From positions 2,046,001 to 2,110,000 of the forward strand of contig NZ_NKFL01000006.1 in NCBI RefSeq assembly GCF_002223055.1: a DNA stretch of 64,000 bases. The letters are read 5' to 3'. The stretch comes from Burkholderia sp. HI2500. Lineage in GTDB: Bacteria > Pseudomonadota > Gammaproteobacteria > Burkholderiales > Burkholderiaceae. The position numbers were made by a program, and so were the translations under genes. The notes below the pieces were generated by a model that made no database searches, was not told where the DNA came from, and worked only from the letters and a program-made list of their open reading frames with translations. The first letter of the stretch is position 1; each line of letters starts with the position of its first letter. This document shows positions 35,250 through 44,436 of this stretch, one piece after another.

Positions 35250-37385
35250 TCAGCGGTCGAGCACGAGCGGTTCCGTCCCCTTCGCGGGCCGCGCGACGCA
35301 CAGCAGCGCGCAACCGGGTTCGACCGTGGCATCGGGCGCCTGCTCGTAGTCGACCGCGCCGGACAGCACGCGCGTCGCGCACGTGCCGCATGAGCCGGAG
35401 CGGCATTCGGACGGCACGTCCACGCGCTGCCCTTCCGCGAATTCGAGCAAGGTGCCGTCGGCGGGCGTCCACGCGGCTTCGCGGCCGGTGCGTCGGAAGA
35501 CGACCGGCACGCTCGCCGCCGCCGGCGCGGCAGTCGTACGGGTCGCGCTGCGTGCCACGCTCGACGGCCCGAATGCCTCGAAACGGATGCGTTCGTCCGG
35601 CACGTTCAGTGCGCGCAATCCGTCGTACAAGTCGCGCATGAATGCCGACGGCCCGCAGAGGTAGAAATCGTAATCGTCGAACGAAAGCATCCGCTTCAGC
35701 TGTGCGATGTCGATGCGGCCGGCATGTGCCGCCGCGCCTTCGTGAGGATGACTGTCGAACCAGTGGAGCGACAAGCGCGCGTCGGTGGCGGCAACGCGTG
35801 CCAGTTCCTCGGCGAACGGTCGATCAGCCGCTTCACGCGCACCGTGTACGAACACCACGCGGCGCGACGGTTGAGCGTCGGCCAGCGCGCGGCGCAGCAT
35901 CGCGATCATCGGCGTGATGCCGATGCCGGCCGACACGAGCACGGCCGGGCGCGGGCTCGCGAGATCGAACGAGAAGCGGCCGCGCGGCATCTGCGCGTCG
36001 AGCGTCATGCCCGCGTGCGCGTGATCGTGCAGCCACGCCGAGACGCGCCCTTCGCGCTTCACGGTGATCCGGTAATGCGCGCCGCCCGGTGCATCGGAAA
36101 GCGTGTAGCTGCGAATCGCCGGCGAATCGTTGCCCGGCAGCGCGATGCGCAGCGTCAGGTGCTGCCCGGCTTCGTAGGCGGGCAACGGGCCGCCGTCCAC
36201 CGGTTCGAAATGGAACGAGCGGATCGCGCGCGCTTCGTCGACGACCTTCGCGATGCGCAGCGGCCGCCATGCGGGTGCGGGTGCGGGTGCGGGTGCGGGT
36301 GCGGGTGCCGATGCCGATGCCGATGCCGCTGTTAATGTTGATTCAGGAGCGGAAGCGGACGGCACCGCCGCCCTAGTGGCTGCGCCCACGCCCGAAACCA
36401 TCCCCGCCGCCATCGCCGAGAACTGCGGCGCACGCTCGACCGCCGACCACCGGAACGGCAGCACCGCGCGCATGCGCCGCACTTCCCGCACATGGAACCG
36501 CACGACCCGCTGCGCACCGTCGAACGACGCGACGAGCGGCCCGTCCCACACGATCTCGGCGCGCGCGGCCACATACAGCAGGTCGCCGCTATCGAAATCG
36601 ACGAACAGCAGCCCCGCACGCGGATCGTGCTGCAGGTTCCCGAGCGTATTGAAGAAGCGGTTGCCGCTGAAATCCGGCGTCGTCAGCGTGCGCGCATCGT
36701 CGACGCGCACGAAACCCGGCATCCCGCCGCGATGCGACACGTCCGCGCCGCGCGCGGCGCCCGCGTCCGCCGACGTGTTCGCGCTCGCGATGAAGAACGT
36801 GTCGGCCTGCGCGAGCAGCGCGCGATCGGCGTCGCTCAACGCGTCCGACACGTCGGGCCGCGCGGAGGCATCGACTTCCCGTGCGACGAACGTCGGCTTG
36901 CGCCCCTGGATGTACTTCGCGCAGTTGCCGAAGCTCTGCTCGACCGCGATCGTCAGCGCATCGCCGTCGACCGCGCGCACGACGCCGTTGACGCGATTGC
37001 GCCGTCGCGTATCGAATTCGATCCCGAGCCCGCCGAGCGGCGCGCCCGGCTGCCACGCGCCGGTCAGCGGATCGCCCGGCAGCGCGCGCGCCGCGATGCG
37101 CAGCGTGCGCGCATCGGGCGACGTCACGAACCCCGGCGCGCCGGCCCGCAGCGTCGCCCACGGCTGGCCGTGCGCATCAACGCCACCGAGCACGAAGAAC
37201 GGCAGTTGCGCGAAAAACGTCCGGTGCTGGTCCGGCATGAAGCGCCGGATCCCGCGCCGGCCGGCCGAACCCGCGGCCTCCGTCACGCCCGCGCGCTGCT
37301 GCACGGCGAGCTCGCCCGCATGAAACGGCGCGGTGTCGAGTTCCCAGCCCGGTACGACGGCGGTCGGAACAGTCGGGGCATTCAT
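35250..37385 (-). CDS. fused PNPOx-like FMN domain, ferredoxin-NAD(P)H reductase and [2Fe-2S] protein
   Basis: A 711-residue three-part redox protein. Residues 40-330 resemble the pyridoxamine-5'-phosphate-oxidase-like FMN-binding fold (FMPDQHRTFFAQLPFFVLGG, PGFVRVDDARTLTTPDFSGN). A low-complexity Ala/Ser/Pro linker spans about 335-375. The reductase part has RSYTLSDAPGG for FAD and VLVSAGIGITPMIAMLR plus YLCGPSAFM for NAD(P)H. The C-terminus carries the plant-type cluster ligands ECRSGSCGTCATRV and a distal Cys. It follows a GST gene by 36 bases in one operon, divergent from a LysR regulator. It probably transfers electrons in oxidative or xenobiotic stress; the acceptor is unknown. Confidence 0.85.
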   Translation of the reverse strand: MNAPTVPTAVVPGWELDTAPFHAGELAVQQRAGVTEAAGSAGRRGIRRFMPDQHRTFFAQLPFFVLGGVDAHGQPWATLRAGAPGFVTSPDARTLRIAARALPGDPLTGAWQPGAPLGGLGIEFDTRRRNRVNGVVRAVDGDALTIAVEQSFGNCAKYIQGRKPTFVAREVDASARPDVSDALSDADRALLAQADTFFIASANTSADAGAARGADVSHRGGMPGFVRVDDARTLTTPDFSGNRFFNTLGNLQHDPRAGLLFVDFDSGDLLYVAARAEIVWDGPLVASFDGAQRVVRFHVREVRRMRAVLPFRWSAVERAPQFSAMAAGMVSGVGAATRAAVPSASAPESTLTAASASASAPAPAPAPAPAPAWRPLRIAKVVDEARAIRSFHFEPVDGGPLPAYEAGQHLTLRIALPGNDSPAIRSYTLSDAPGGAHYRITVKREGRVSAWLHDHAHAGMTLDAQMPRGRFSFDLASPRPAVLVSAGIGITPMIAMLRRALADAQPSRRVVFVHGAREAADRPFAEELARVAATDARLSLHWFDSHPHEGAAAHAGRIDIAQLKRMLSFDDYDFYLCGPSAFMRDLYDGLRALNVPDERIRFEAFGPSSVARSATRTTAAPAAASVPVVFRRTGREAAWTPADGTLLEFAEGQRVDVPSECRSGSCGTCATRVLSGAVDYEQAPDATVEPGCALLCVARPAKGTEPLVLDR
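36271..36330 (+). repeat. hexanucleotide repeats coding for the flavoprotein linker
   Basis: GCGGGT is repeated six times (36271-36306), then GCCGAT three times (36307-36324) plus a variant. On the coding (minus) strand they give Ala-Ser and Ala-Pro dipeptides in the interdomain linker. Six-base units keep the frame, so slippage would alter linker length only. Confidence 0.85.
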
Positions 37386-37421
37386 CGCGTTCTCCCTGAA
37401 CAGGCTCGGCTTCGGTGGGTG

Positions 37422-38066
37422 TTACGCGGCGAGCAGGCCCACGCGCGTCGTCGGCATCGCGACGAAGCCCGGCAGCGCCTCGATGCGCGCCAGCCACGCA
37501 CGCACGTGCGGATACGGTTCGAGCGACACGCCGCCCTCCGGCGCGTGCGCAATGTACGAATACGCGGCGACATCGGCGATCGTCGGCTGCGCGCCGGCGG
37601 CAAACGGCTTGCCGGCCAGCTCGCCGTCGATCACGCCGAGCACTTTGGCGGCCGTGCGCTTGGCGGCCTCCTGGTCGAGCTGCGCGCCGAACACGGTCAC
37701 GAGCCGCGCGGCGGCCGGCCCCGACGCGATCGGCCCCGCCGCATACGACAGCCAGCGCTGCACGACCGCCGCGCCGGCCGGATCGTCGGGCAGCCAGTGC
37801 GCGTCGCCGTAGCGCTTCGCGAGGTAGACGAGGATCGCGTTCGAGTCGGCGATCACCGTGCCGCCGTCGTCGATCACGGGCACCTGCCCGAGCGGATTGA
37901 GCGCGAGAAACGCCGGTTCGCGCTGCGCGCCGGCGGCCAGATCGACGTCGACGGTCTCGGACGGCAGGCCGAGCAACGACAGGAACAACCGGACGCGATG
38001 AGCGTGCCCGGACAGCAGGAACGAATACACACGGATCGGGGAAGCAGGCTTGTTGGCGGCAGACAT
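37422..38066 (-). CDS. glutathione S-transferase
   Basis: A 214-residue GST. The thioredoxin-like domain shows GHAHRVRLFLSLLGLP, NPLGQVPVIDDGGTVIADSN (cis-Pro and the glutathione-binding Ser) and AILVYLAKRYG; the all-helical domain follows with the folding motif QPTIADVAAYSYIAH. It is the first gene of an operon with the fused flavoprotein and is divergent from the LysR regulator. Role presumably detoxification; substrate unknown. Confidence 0.9.
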   Translation of the reverse strand: MSAANKPASPIRVYSFLLSGHAHRVRLFLSLLGLPSETVDVDLAAGAQREPAFLALNPLGQVPVIDDGGTVIADSNAILVYLAKRYGDAHWLPDDPAGAAVVQRWLSYAAGPIASGPAAARLVTVFGAQLDQEAAKRTAAKVLGVIDGELAGKPFAAGAQPTIADVAAYSYIAHAPEGGVSLEPYPHVRAWLARIEALPGFVAMPTTRVGLLAA

Positions 38067-38192
38067 GGAAACGCTCCGGACTCTCGCGCCGCCGGGGATC
38101 GGCGACGCACAACCGCAGCGTAGCGCTCGCCGTTCGTCACCAGAAGACGGATAATCGCGGAAACATCATCCTGTTCCATAGGACAATCGACG

Positions 38193-39134
38193 ATGGCCGA
38201 TCTACGCGACGTGAACCTGAACCGGCTGGCGATCTTCGTCGCGGTGGTCGACGCCGGCTCGCTGACAGCCGCCGCCGAGCGGCTCGGCCTGGCGAAGACG
38301 GTCGTCAGCACGCACATGCAGCGCCTCGAATCCGAGGTCGGCGCGAACCTGCTCGTGCGCACCACCCGGCGGCTGAGCGTGACCGACGCGGGGCGGGCGT
38401 TCTACGACGCGTGCCGCGACATCGTGCGCGCCGCCGAAAGCGCGCTCGATGCGGTGTCGTCCGACGCGGGGCCGCTGCGCGGCACGCTGCGCGTGAGCGT
38501 GCCGATCGACTACGGCGCGCTGGTCGTCGCGCCTGCCGTCGTCGCGTTGCGCGACCGGCATCCGGGGCTCGACGTCGAACTCGTCGCGAACGACCGCGTG
38601 GTCGATCTCGTCGCGGACAACCTCGACGTCGCGATCCGCATCGGCCGCCTCGCCGATTCGAACTATCGCGCGGTGCAGCTCGGCACGTACGAGAAATGGC
38701 TGGTCGCGAGCCCCGCGTTCGTCGCGCGCCATGGGCGGCCGCAAGAGCCGGATGCGCTCGCCGCGCTGCCGTTCGTGATGCTGTCGTCGCTGCCGCACGC
38801 GCATACGGTCAAACTGGAAGACGCGAACGGCAACACCGCTTCCGTGCGCTGCGTCGCACCGGTCGTGTCGAACACCGCCACCGCGTGCCGCGCGATCGTG
38901 CTCGCGGGCGGCGGCTTCGGGCTGCTGACGGATTTCTCGACCGCCGACGACGTCGCGGCGGGCCGGCTCGTGCGGCTGCTGCCTGCGTGGCGCTCGGCGC
39001 CGGCCGGGATTCACGCGGTGTATCCGTCGACGCGGCTGCCTTCGCCGAAAGTGCGGGCGTTTGTCGACGCGATGAAGGCGAGGATCGGGGAGACGGTGGG
39101 GGGCGTAGCCGCGAAGCGACCCCGCACGCGTTAG
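38193..39134 (+). CDS. LysR-family transcriptional regulator
   Basis: A 313-residue LysR regulator. The N-terminal helix-turn-helix is NRLAIFVAVVDAGSLTAAAE and LGLAKTVVSTHMQRLESEVG; the effector domain begins at GTLRVSVPIDYGALVVAP. Length is typical. It shares the 126-base region 38067-38192 with the divergent GST-flavoprotein operon, the usual arrangement for a LysR regulator and its target, so it probably controls that operon and itself. Confidence 0.92.
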   Translation: MADLRDVNLNRLAIFVAVVDAGSLTAAAERLGLAKTVVSTHMQRLESEVGANLLVRTTRRLSVTDAGRAFYDACRDIVRAAESALDAVSSDAGPLRGTLRVSVPIDYGALVVAPAVVALRDRHPGLDVELVANDRVVDLVADNLDVAIRIGRLADSNYRAVQLGTYEKWLVASPAFVARHGRPQEPDALAALPFVMLSSLPHAHTVKLEDANGNTASVRCVAPVVSNTATACRAIVLAGGGFGLLTDFSTADDVAAGRLVRLLPAWRSAPAGIHAVYPSTRLPSPKVRAFVDAMKARIGETVGGVAAKRPRTR

Positions 39135-39170
39135 CGTGTCAGTCGAACCGGAAGACGTTACGTTCGGGAC

Positions 39171-39311
39171 TCATTCGTCGCAGCACTCGATATCCGCAAA
39201 CACGGACTCGACAGGACGAAAATGGCCCTGTTCGATTTCGCGCTCACCTAGAGACAACAGCGTCAGCAACACCAGCGTTGCTTGAGACGCTCCCGACGAT
39301 TCGATATCCAC
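39171..39311 (-). pseudogene. short remnant resembling the C-terminus of a Phd/YefM-type antitoxin
   Basis: A 46-codon frame starting at a GTG (39311) with GAGAGG upstream. Its second half, LLSLGEREIEQGHFRPVESV followed by FADIE, resembles the tail of Phd/YefM-family antitoxins. The N-terminal DNA-binding domain is missing and no toxin gene is adjacent. It is probably a decayed relic; a small expressed protein cannot be excluded. Confidence 0.35.
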
Positions 39312-39405
39312 GACATACCTCTCATTGTTTGCAACCGGCCAAGATCTGGTTGGCCGCCCATATCAACGCGTGATTGATGGCGAACCGTCAAATCACGCAT
39401 TACCG

Positions 39406-40071
39406 CTACCCCACCTCCCGCAGCGTCCCCAACAGCACCTTCCTGCAACTCGCGACCATCTGCGCCTCCGGATCGCGATAGTCGGTGAGCAGCCACGCCG
39501 CGCCGACGTTCGTCATCGCGCCGACGAGCGCGAGCCCGATCAGCCGCTGCTCGGTGCGCTCCGCCGGTGTTGCCGCTTCGCGCGGCGCGCCGATCGCCAT
39601 GATGAGCTTGCCGAAGTCGATCAGCATGCGCTGGTAGGTCATGTCGGTGTCCGCGCTCACGCCCATCACCTCGAGCAGCAGCACGCGCGCCGCGCACGGG
39701 TCGCGCAGGAACGCGAAGAATGCGGCGAGCCCCGCGTCGACGCTCTCGTGCAGATCGCCGCCGCGCTCGGCCACCGCCCGCCCGACCGCCTCGTGCAGCT
39801 GCTGCGCATGATGCAGGTAGGTGCAGCGCAGCAAATCGTCGGTGCTGTCGAACGCCGCATAAAAATAACGATCGTTCAGCTTCGCTTCCTGGCAGATCGA
39901 CCGCACGGTCGCCTTGCGGAACCCGACCGTGCCGAACACGCGCGTCGCCGCGCGGATCAGCGCGTCGCGCCGCTCCGCGGCCCGCACCTCGGGCGCCACG
40001 CCGCCATACGACCGGCCCCTTTTTTCCGTTTTTTCCGTTTCGAGTGCTTTCTCCATTCCGCTATTTGACAT
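39406..40071 (-). CDS. TetR-family transcriptional regulator
   Basis: A 221-residue TetR regulator. The helix-turn-helix domain is RRDALIRAATRVFGTVGFRK followed by TVRSICQEAKLNDRYFYAAF; the ligand-binding domain follows. The ATG at 40071 is used; an in-frame ATG at 40056 is an alternative. It is divergent from the SDR-monooxygenase-hydrolase operon, and an inverted repeat (40092-40111) lies between them. It probably represses that operon until the substrate appears. Confidence 0.88.
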   Translation of the reverse strand: MSNSGMEKALETEKTEKRGRSYGGVAPEVRAAERRDALIRAATRVFGTVGFRKATVRSICQEAKLNDRYFYAAFDSTDDLLRCTYLHHAQQLHEAVGRAVAERGGDLHESVDAGLAAFFAFLRDPCAARVLLLEVMGVSADTDMTYQRMLIDFGKLIMAIGAPREAATPAERTEQRLIGLALVGAMTNVGAAWLLTDYRDPEAQMVASCRKVLLGTLREVG

Positions 40072-40091
40072 CAGGACACCCGAAAACTAAA

Positions 40092-40111
40092 GTGGTGACG
40101 AACAACACCAC
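40092..40111. promoter_or_regulatory. inverted-repeat operator candidate for the TetR regulator
   Basis: GTGGTG (40092-40097) and CACCAC (40106-40111) form a perfect dyad with an eight-base spacer, between the divergent tetR and SDR genes. Confidence 0.5.
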
Positions 40112-40158
40112 AATAGATGCGCCGCCGGCGCAGTGCAAGCGGAACGGAGGAGCAACGG

Positions 40159-41059
40159 ATGAACGGGTTTTCCGGCAAGGTCGCCGCGATCACGGGCGCC
40201 GGTTCGGGCATGGGCCGCAGCCTCGCGGTCGAGCTCGCGCGGCGCGGGCGAGGTCGCACTCGCCGACGTCAACGACGTCGGGCTCGCCGGCACGGCGGCC
40301 GCCTGCGCACAGCACGGCGTGCGCGTGAGCACGCGGCGGCTCGACGTCGCCGATCGCGACGCGGTGTTCGCGTGGGCCGATTTCGTGCGCGCCGAGCACG
40401 GCAAGGTCAACCTGGTCTTCAACAACGCGGGCGTGTCGCTGGCCGCCAGCGCCGAGACCGCGCGCATCGCCGATCTCGAATGGATCGTCGGCATCAACTT
40501 CTGGGGCGTCGTGCACGGCACGCAGGCGTTCCTGCCGCATCTGCGCGCGTCGGGCGACGGACACGTCGTCAACACGTCGAGCCTGTTCGGCCTCGTCGCG
40601 ATGCCCACCCAAAGCGCGTACAACGCGACCAAGTTCGCGGTGCGCGGCTTCACCGAGGCGCTGCGGATGGAGCTCGAACTCGACGGCGCACCGGTGAGCG
40701 CGACCTGCGTGCATCCGGGCGGCGTCGCGACGAACATCGTCGACGCAAGCCGCGTCGATACCAGCATCCATGCGCTCACGGGCCAGGACGAAGCGACCCA
40801 TCGCCGCCAGGCCAACCGCCTGATCAACGCGACGACGGCCGACGACGCCGCGCGGCAGATCCTCGCGGGGGTCGAGCGCAATGCGCGCCGCGTGCTCGTC
40901 GGCGCCGACGCGCGCCGGCTCGACCGGATCGCGCGCGTGCTCGGCGCCGGCTACCAGTGGCTGATGCTGCGCCACGTGCGCCGCGCCCGCGCCCGCAACC
41001 TCGAACGCGCGCACGCCCCGGCCGCGCGCCCGACCACGCCGACCAAGGACCCTGCATGA
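40159..41059 (+). pseudogene. short-chain dehydrogenase/reductase, frameshifted
   Basis: The ATG at 40159 (after GGAGG) starts a standard SDR N-terminus, MNGFSGKVAAITGAGSGMGR with the TGxxxGxG nucleotide motif. At 40246-40248, in a GC-rich run, the frame changes: EVALADVND and everything after it (NNAGVS, catalytic YNATKFAVRGF with Ser nearby, TCVHPGGVATNI) are read in the next frame. The total of 901 bases is not a multiple of three; losing two bases or gaining one would explain it. The rest is intact, so either a recent inactivation or a sequencing error is possible. It overlaps the next gene by ATGA. Confidence 0.8.
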
Positions 41060-42630
41060 CCTCGACGACGACCGACCGGCGCGACGCGCCGCCCGCCCCC
41101 GACGCCCGCGGCGACAGTAGCGACCTCGACGTGCTGATCGTCGGCGCCGGCCTGTCCGGCATCGGCGCGGCCTATCACCTGAAGCAGCGCTGCCCGTATG
41201 CGAGCGTCGCGATCGTCGAGGCGCGCGACGCGATCGGCGGCACCTGGGACCTGTTCCGCTATCCAGGCGTCCGTTCGGATTCCGACATGTTCACGCTCGG
41301 CTACAGCTTCCGGCCGTGGCACAGCGACAAGGCGATCTCGGACGGCCAGACGATCCTCGACTACATCCGCGACACCGCGCACGCATACGGCATCGACAAG
41401 ACGATCCGCTACGGCCAGAAGGTGATTGCAGCCGACTGGGACTCGAACCGCGCGCGCTGGACGGTGCGCATCGAGCGCACGCGGGACGGTGCGACCGACA
41501 CGCTCGTCTACACCTGCCGCTTCCTGTTCATGTGCAGCGGCTATTACGACTACGACGCCGGCTACCTGCCCGACTGGGCCGGGATGGACACGTTCGAAGG
41601 CACGCTCGTGCATCCGCAGCACTGGCCGAAGGACCTGTCGTACGCGAACCGGCGCGTGGTCGTGATCGGCAGCGGCGCGACGGCCGTCACGCTCGTGCCG
41701 TCGATGGCGGCCGATGCGCAGCACGTGACGATGCTGCAGCGCTCGCCGACCTACATCGTGTCGCTGCCCGCGCGCGACAAGATCGCGAACGCGCTGCGCC
41801 GCGTGCTGCCGTCGCGGCTCGCGCACCGGCTCGTGCGCGTGAAGAACGTGCTGCTGACGATGTACCTGTACAACGTGTCGCGCCGCAAGCCCGACCGGAC
41901 GAAGCAGTTCATCATCCGCGCGGCCAGCAAGCAGGTCGGCCCCGGCTTCGACGTCGCGAAGCACCTGACGCCGCGCTACATGCCGTGGGACCAGCGCGTG
42001 TGCCTGGTGCCGAACGGCGACCTGTTCAAGGCGATCCGCGCGGGCCGCGCGTCGATCGTCACCGACGAGATCGAGCGCTTCACGCCGACCGGCCTCAAGC
42101 TGAAGAGCGGCCAGCAGCTCGACGCGGACGTGATCGTCACCGCGACCGGACTGAAGGTGAAGATGCTCGGCGGCGCGCGCGTCACCGTCGACGGCCGCGC
42201 GGTCAACCTGCCGGACACCGTGTCGTACAAGGGGATGATGTACAGCGACGTGCCGAACCTCGCGTCGTCGTTCGGCTACACGAATGCGTCGTGGACGCTG
42301 AAGGCCGAGCTGATCGCGCGCTACGTGTGCCGGCTGCTCAACCACATGCGCGCGAACGGCTACGACACGTGCGTGCCGCGGCTCGGCGCCGGCGATCCCG
42401 GCAACGTGCCGGCCGTCAACCTGAGCTCGGGCTACATCCAGCGCGCGGCCGGCATCCTGCCGAAGCAGGGACACAGCAAGCCGTGGAAATTCCACCAGAA
42501 CTACGTGCTCGATCTCGCATCGCTGAAGTTCAGCGGACTCGCCGATTCGGCGATGCAGTTCGAACGCCGCGCAAAAGCCGGCCCGGCCGCCACGGCGCCG
42601 GTGGCCGAACCCGCACTCGAAACCCGCTGA
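41056..42630 (+). CDS. flavin-containing monooxygenase, type I Baeyer-Villiger-like
   Basis: A 524-residue FAD/NADPH monooxygenase. VLIVGAGLSGIGAAYHLKQR is the FAD dinucleotide motif, GTWDLFRYPGVRSDSDMFTL a conserved BVMO-like segment, FEGTLVHPQHWP fits the Baeyer-Villiger fingerprint FxGxxxHxxxWP, and VVVIGSGATAVTLVPSMA is the NADPH motif. Such enzymes insert oxygen next to a ketone. It overlaps the SDR stop by ATGA and is followed seven bases later by a hydrolase, which fits alcohol to ketone to ester to acid plus alcohol. The substrate is unknown; a terpenoid, cyclic or long-chain ketone is likely. Confidence 0.9.
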   Translation: MTSTTTDRRDAPPAPDARGDSSDLDVLIVGAGLSGIGAAYHLKQRCPYASVAIVEARDAIGGTWDLFRYPGVRSDSDMFTLGYSFRPWHSDKAISDGQTILDYIRDTAHAYGIDKTIRYGQKVIAADWDSNRARWTVRIERTRDGATDTLVYTCRFLFMCSGYYDYDAGYLPDWAGMDTFEGTLVHPQHWPKDLSYANRRVVVIGSGATAVTLVPSMAADAQHVTMLQRSPTYIVSLPARDKIANALRRVLPSRLAHRLVRVKNVLLTMYLYNVSRRKPDRTKQFIIRAASKQVGPGFDVAKHLTPRYMPWDQRVCLVPNGDLFKAIRAGRASIVTDEIERFTPTGLKLKSGQQLDADVIVTATGLKVKMLGGARVTVDGRAVNLPDTVSYKGMMYSDVPNLASSFGYTNASWTLKAELIARYVCRLLNHMRANGYDTCVPRLGAGDPGNVPAVNLSSGYIQRAAGILPKQGHSKPWKFHQNYVLDLASLKFSGLADSAMQFERRAKAGPAATAPVAEPALETR

Positions 42631-42637
42631 GGCCGAC

Positions 42638-43621
42638 ATGACCCCTACGCTCCATCTGATCCAGAACGTGCTGCTCGGCGTCGTCGCGGTGCTTGCCGCG
42701 CTCGCGCTGTTTACCGGTTACGTGGCCCGCCGGGTGACGCGCGCGTTTCCGCCCGAAGGCCGCTTCGTCGACATCGGCGGCGACCGCATCCATTACGTCG
42801 AATACGGCAACGGCCCGCCGATCGTGTTCGTCCACGGGCTCGCGGGGCAGCTGCGCAATTTCGCGTACCTGCCGCTCGCGCGGCTCGCGCAGCAGCATCG
42901 CGTGATCCTGATCGACCGGCCGGGCGCCGGCCGCTCGCTCCGCGGTGCGGGTTCGCAGGCGAACGTGTTCGCGCAGGCCCGCACGGTCGCCGCGTTCATC
43001 GACGCGCTGCAGCTCGACAAGCCGGTGCTGGTCGGCCACTCGCTCGGCGGCGCGATCGCGCTCGCGGTCGGGCTCAATCATGCGGACCGCGTGAGCCGCC
43101 TCGCGCTGATCGCGCCGCTGTCGCACGAGCAGAGCGAGCCGCCGGCGCCGTTCAAGCCGCTGATGCTGCCGTCGCCGCTGGTGCGCCGCTTCGTGTCGTG
43201 GACCTTCGCGATTCCGCTGACGATCCTGACCGGCCGCAAGGCCGTGCGCCAGGTGTTCGCGCCGGAAGACGTGCCGCGTGACTTCCCGGTCAAGGGTGGC
43301 GGGCTGCTCGGGATGCGCCCGCACGTGTTTTACGCGACGGCGACCGACCTGCTGTCGGCGCCGGTCGACCTGCCCGCGATGGAACGCCGCTACCCGGATC
43401 TCGCGCTGCCGGTCGACGTGCTGTACGGCCGTGCCGATCCGATCCTGAACTGGCGCGAGCACGGCGAAGCGCTCGCGAAGAAATCGGCGCGCGTGCGGTT
43501 GAAGGTCGTCGAGGGCGGGCACATGCTGCCGGTCACGATTCCGGAAGCCACCGCCGACTGGCTGCTCGAAGTCGCCGCCGCGCCGGCCGAGGTGGCCGCA
43601 CCGTCGGCACGCATCGCGTAA
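42638..43621 (+). CDS. alpha/beta hydrolase
   Basis: A 327-residue hydrolase with an N-terminal hydrophobic helix (VLLGVVAVLAALALFTGYVA) that may anchor it. The fold shows PPIVFVHGLAGQLRNF (oxyanion HG), LVGHSLGGAIAL with the nucleophile Ser, LYGRADPILNW with the acid Asp, and GGHMLPVTIP with the catalytic His. It starts seven bases after the monooxygenase and would cleave the ester or lactone formed by it (inference from context). Confidence 0.87.
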   Translation: MTPTLHLIQNVLLGVVAVLAALALFTGYVARRVTRAFPPEGRFVDIGGDRIHYVEYGNGPPIVFVHGLAGQLRNFAYLPLARLAQQHRVILIDRPGAGRSLRGAGSQANVFAQARTVAAFIDALQLDKPVLVGHSLGGAIALAVGLNHADRVSRLALIAPLSHEQSEPPAPFKPLMLPSPLVRRFVSWTFAIPLTILTGRKAVRQVFAPEDVPRDFPVKGGGLLGMRPHVFYATATDLLSAPVDLPAMERRYPDLALPVDVLYGRADPILNWREHGEALAKKSARVRLKVVEGGHMLPVTIPEATADWLLEVAAAPAEVAAPSARIA

Positions 43622-43678
43622 GCCGGGACCGCGTAACAGCGCCTGATTCCGTGCCGTGCCGCCGGCACCGGCACGGCA

Positions 43679-44077
43679 TCAGGTTTCGTCATCGGGCACC
43701 GACAGCCCGAGATCCGATATCACTTCCCGCGCGCTGCGGAATGCCTCGACCGCGGCCGGCGCGCCCGCGTACAGCGCGCTGTGCAGCAACACCTCGCGAA
43801 TCTCGACGAGGCTCGCGCCGTTGTTGAGCGCGCCGCGAATGTGACCCTTCAGTTCCGTGCCGCGGCCAAGCGCCGCCAGCATCGCGCATGTGCACAGGCT
43901 GCGCGTCTTCAGGTCGATCCCGCCCCGCTGCCACGTGCTGCCCCACGCGTGCTCGTTCAGCCAGTTCTGCAGCGGCCGCGAAAAACCGTCGAGGTCGCGC
44001 ATCGCACGCTCGACGAACGCCTCGCCCATCACGTCGATGCGTCGCGCCTTGCCGGATTCCCTGTCCTGTTCGCTCAT
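43679..44077 (-). CDS. carboxymuconolactone decarboxylase/AhpD-family protein
   Basis: A 132-residue protein matching the CMD family: RDLDGFSRPLQNWLNEHAWG, KTRSLCTCAMLAALGRGTEL and HIRGALNNGASLVEIREVLL. A CxxC pair as in AhpD peroxidases is absent (a single CTC motif is present), so a 4-carboxymuconolactone decarboxylase-like role is favoured, though function is not certain. It converges on the monooxygenase operon. Confidence 0.8.
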   Translation of the reverse strand: MSEQDRESGKARRIDVMGEAFVERAMRDLDGFSRPLQNWLNEHAWGSTWQRGGIDLKTRSLCTCAMLAALGRGTELKGHIRGALNNGASLVEIREVLLHSALYAGAPAAVEAFRSAREVISDLGLSVPDDET

Positions 44078-44436
44078 GTCCGTGTCCTGTGTGGAGTCGT
44101 GGTCGTTGCGGCGTCGCCGACAGCCGGGGATGTCGCGCCATGTTCATCGGGCCGGCGCGTTTCGTCAAAGATGCGGCCCTCGGTTCGAGGCCGCCCGCGT
44201 CACGCGATGTCGAACGCTACGTAACATCGCGCCGCGCGTTACGGCGGCATGCGGGAACATCGCAACCGCCGCGCCGGCGCACCCTGCGTGCCCGTCGCGC
44301 GAAACCGCCGGAACGCCGTTTAAATCGCACGTATATTCCCGAATCCTGCAATAAAGCGCGACACCGTTTCGGGAATACTGCCGTGGCGCGGAATTTGCAG
44401 AGGAGGCTTGGACACACTTCCAATGTCGAGGCCAAC
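44078..44436 (+). promoter_or_regulatory. upstream region of the repeat lipoprotein with a long inverted repeat
   Basis: This 359-base stretch has no gene. TATTCCCGAA (44334-44343) and TTCGGGAATA (44368-44377) form a perfect ten-base inverted repeat with a 24-base spacer, 59 bases before the start codon. It may be an operator or a leader hairpin. AGGAGG occurs at 44401-44406, too far from the ATG at 44437 to be its ribosome binding site. Confidence 0.45.
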
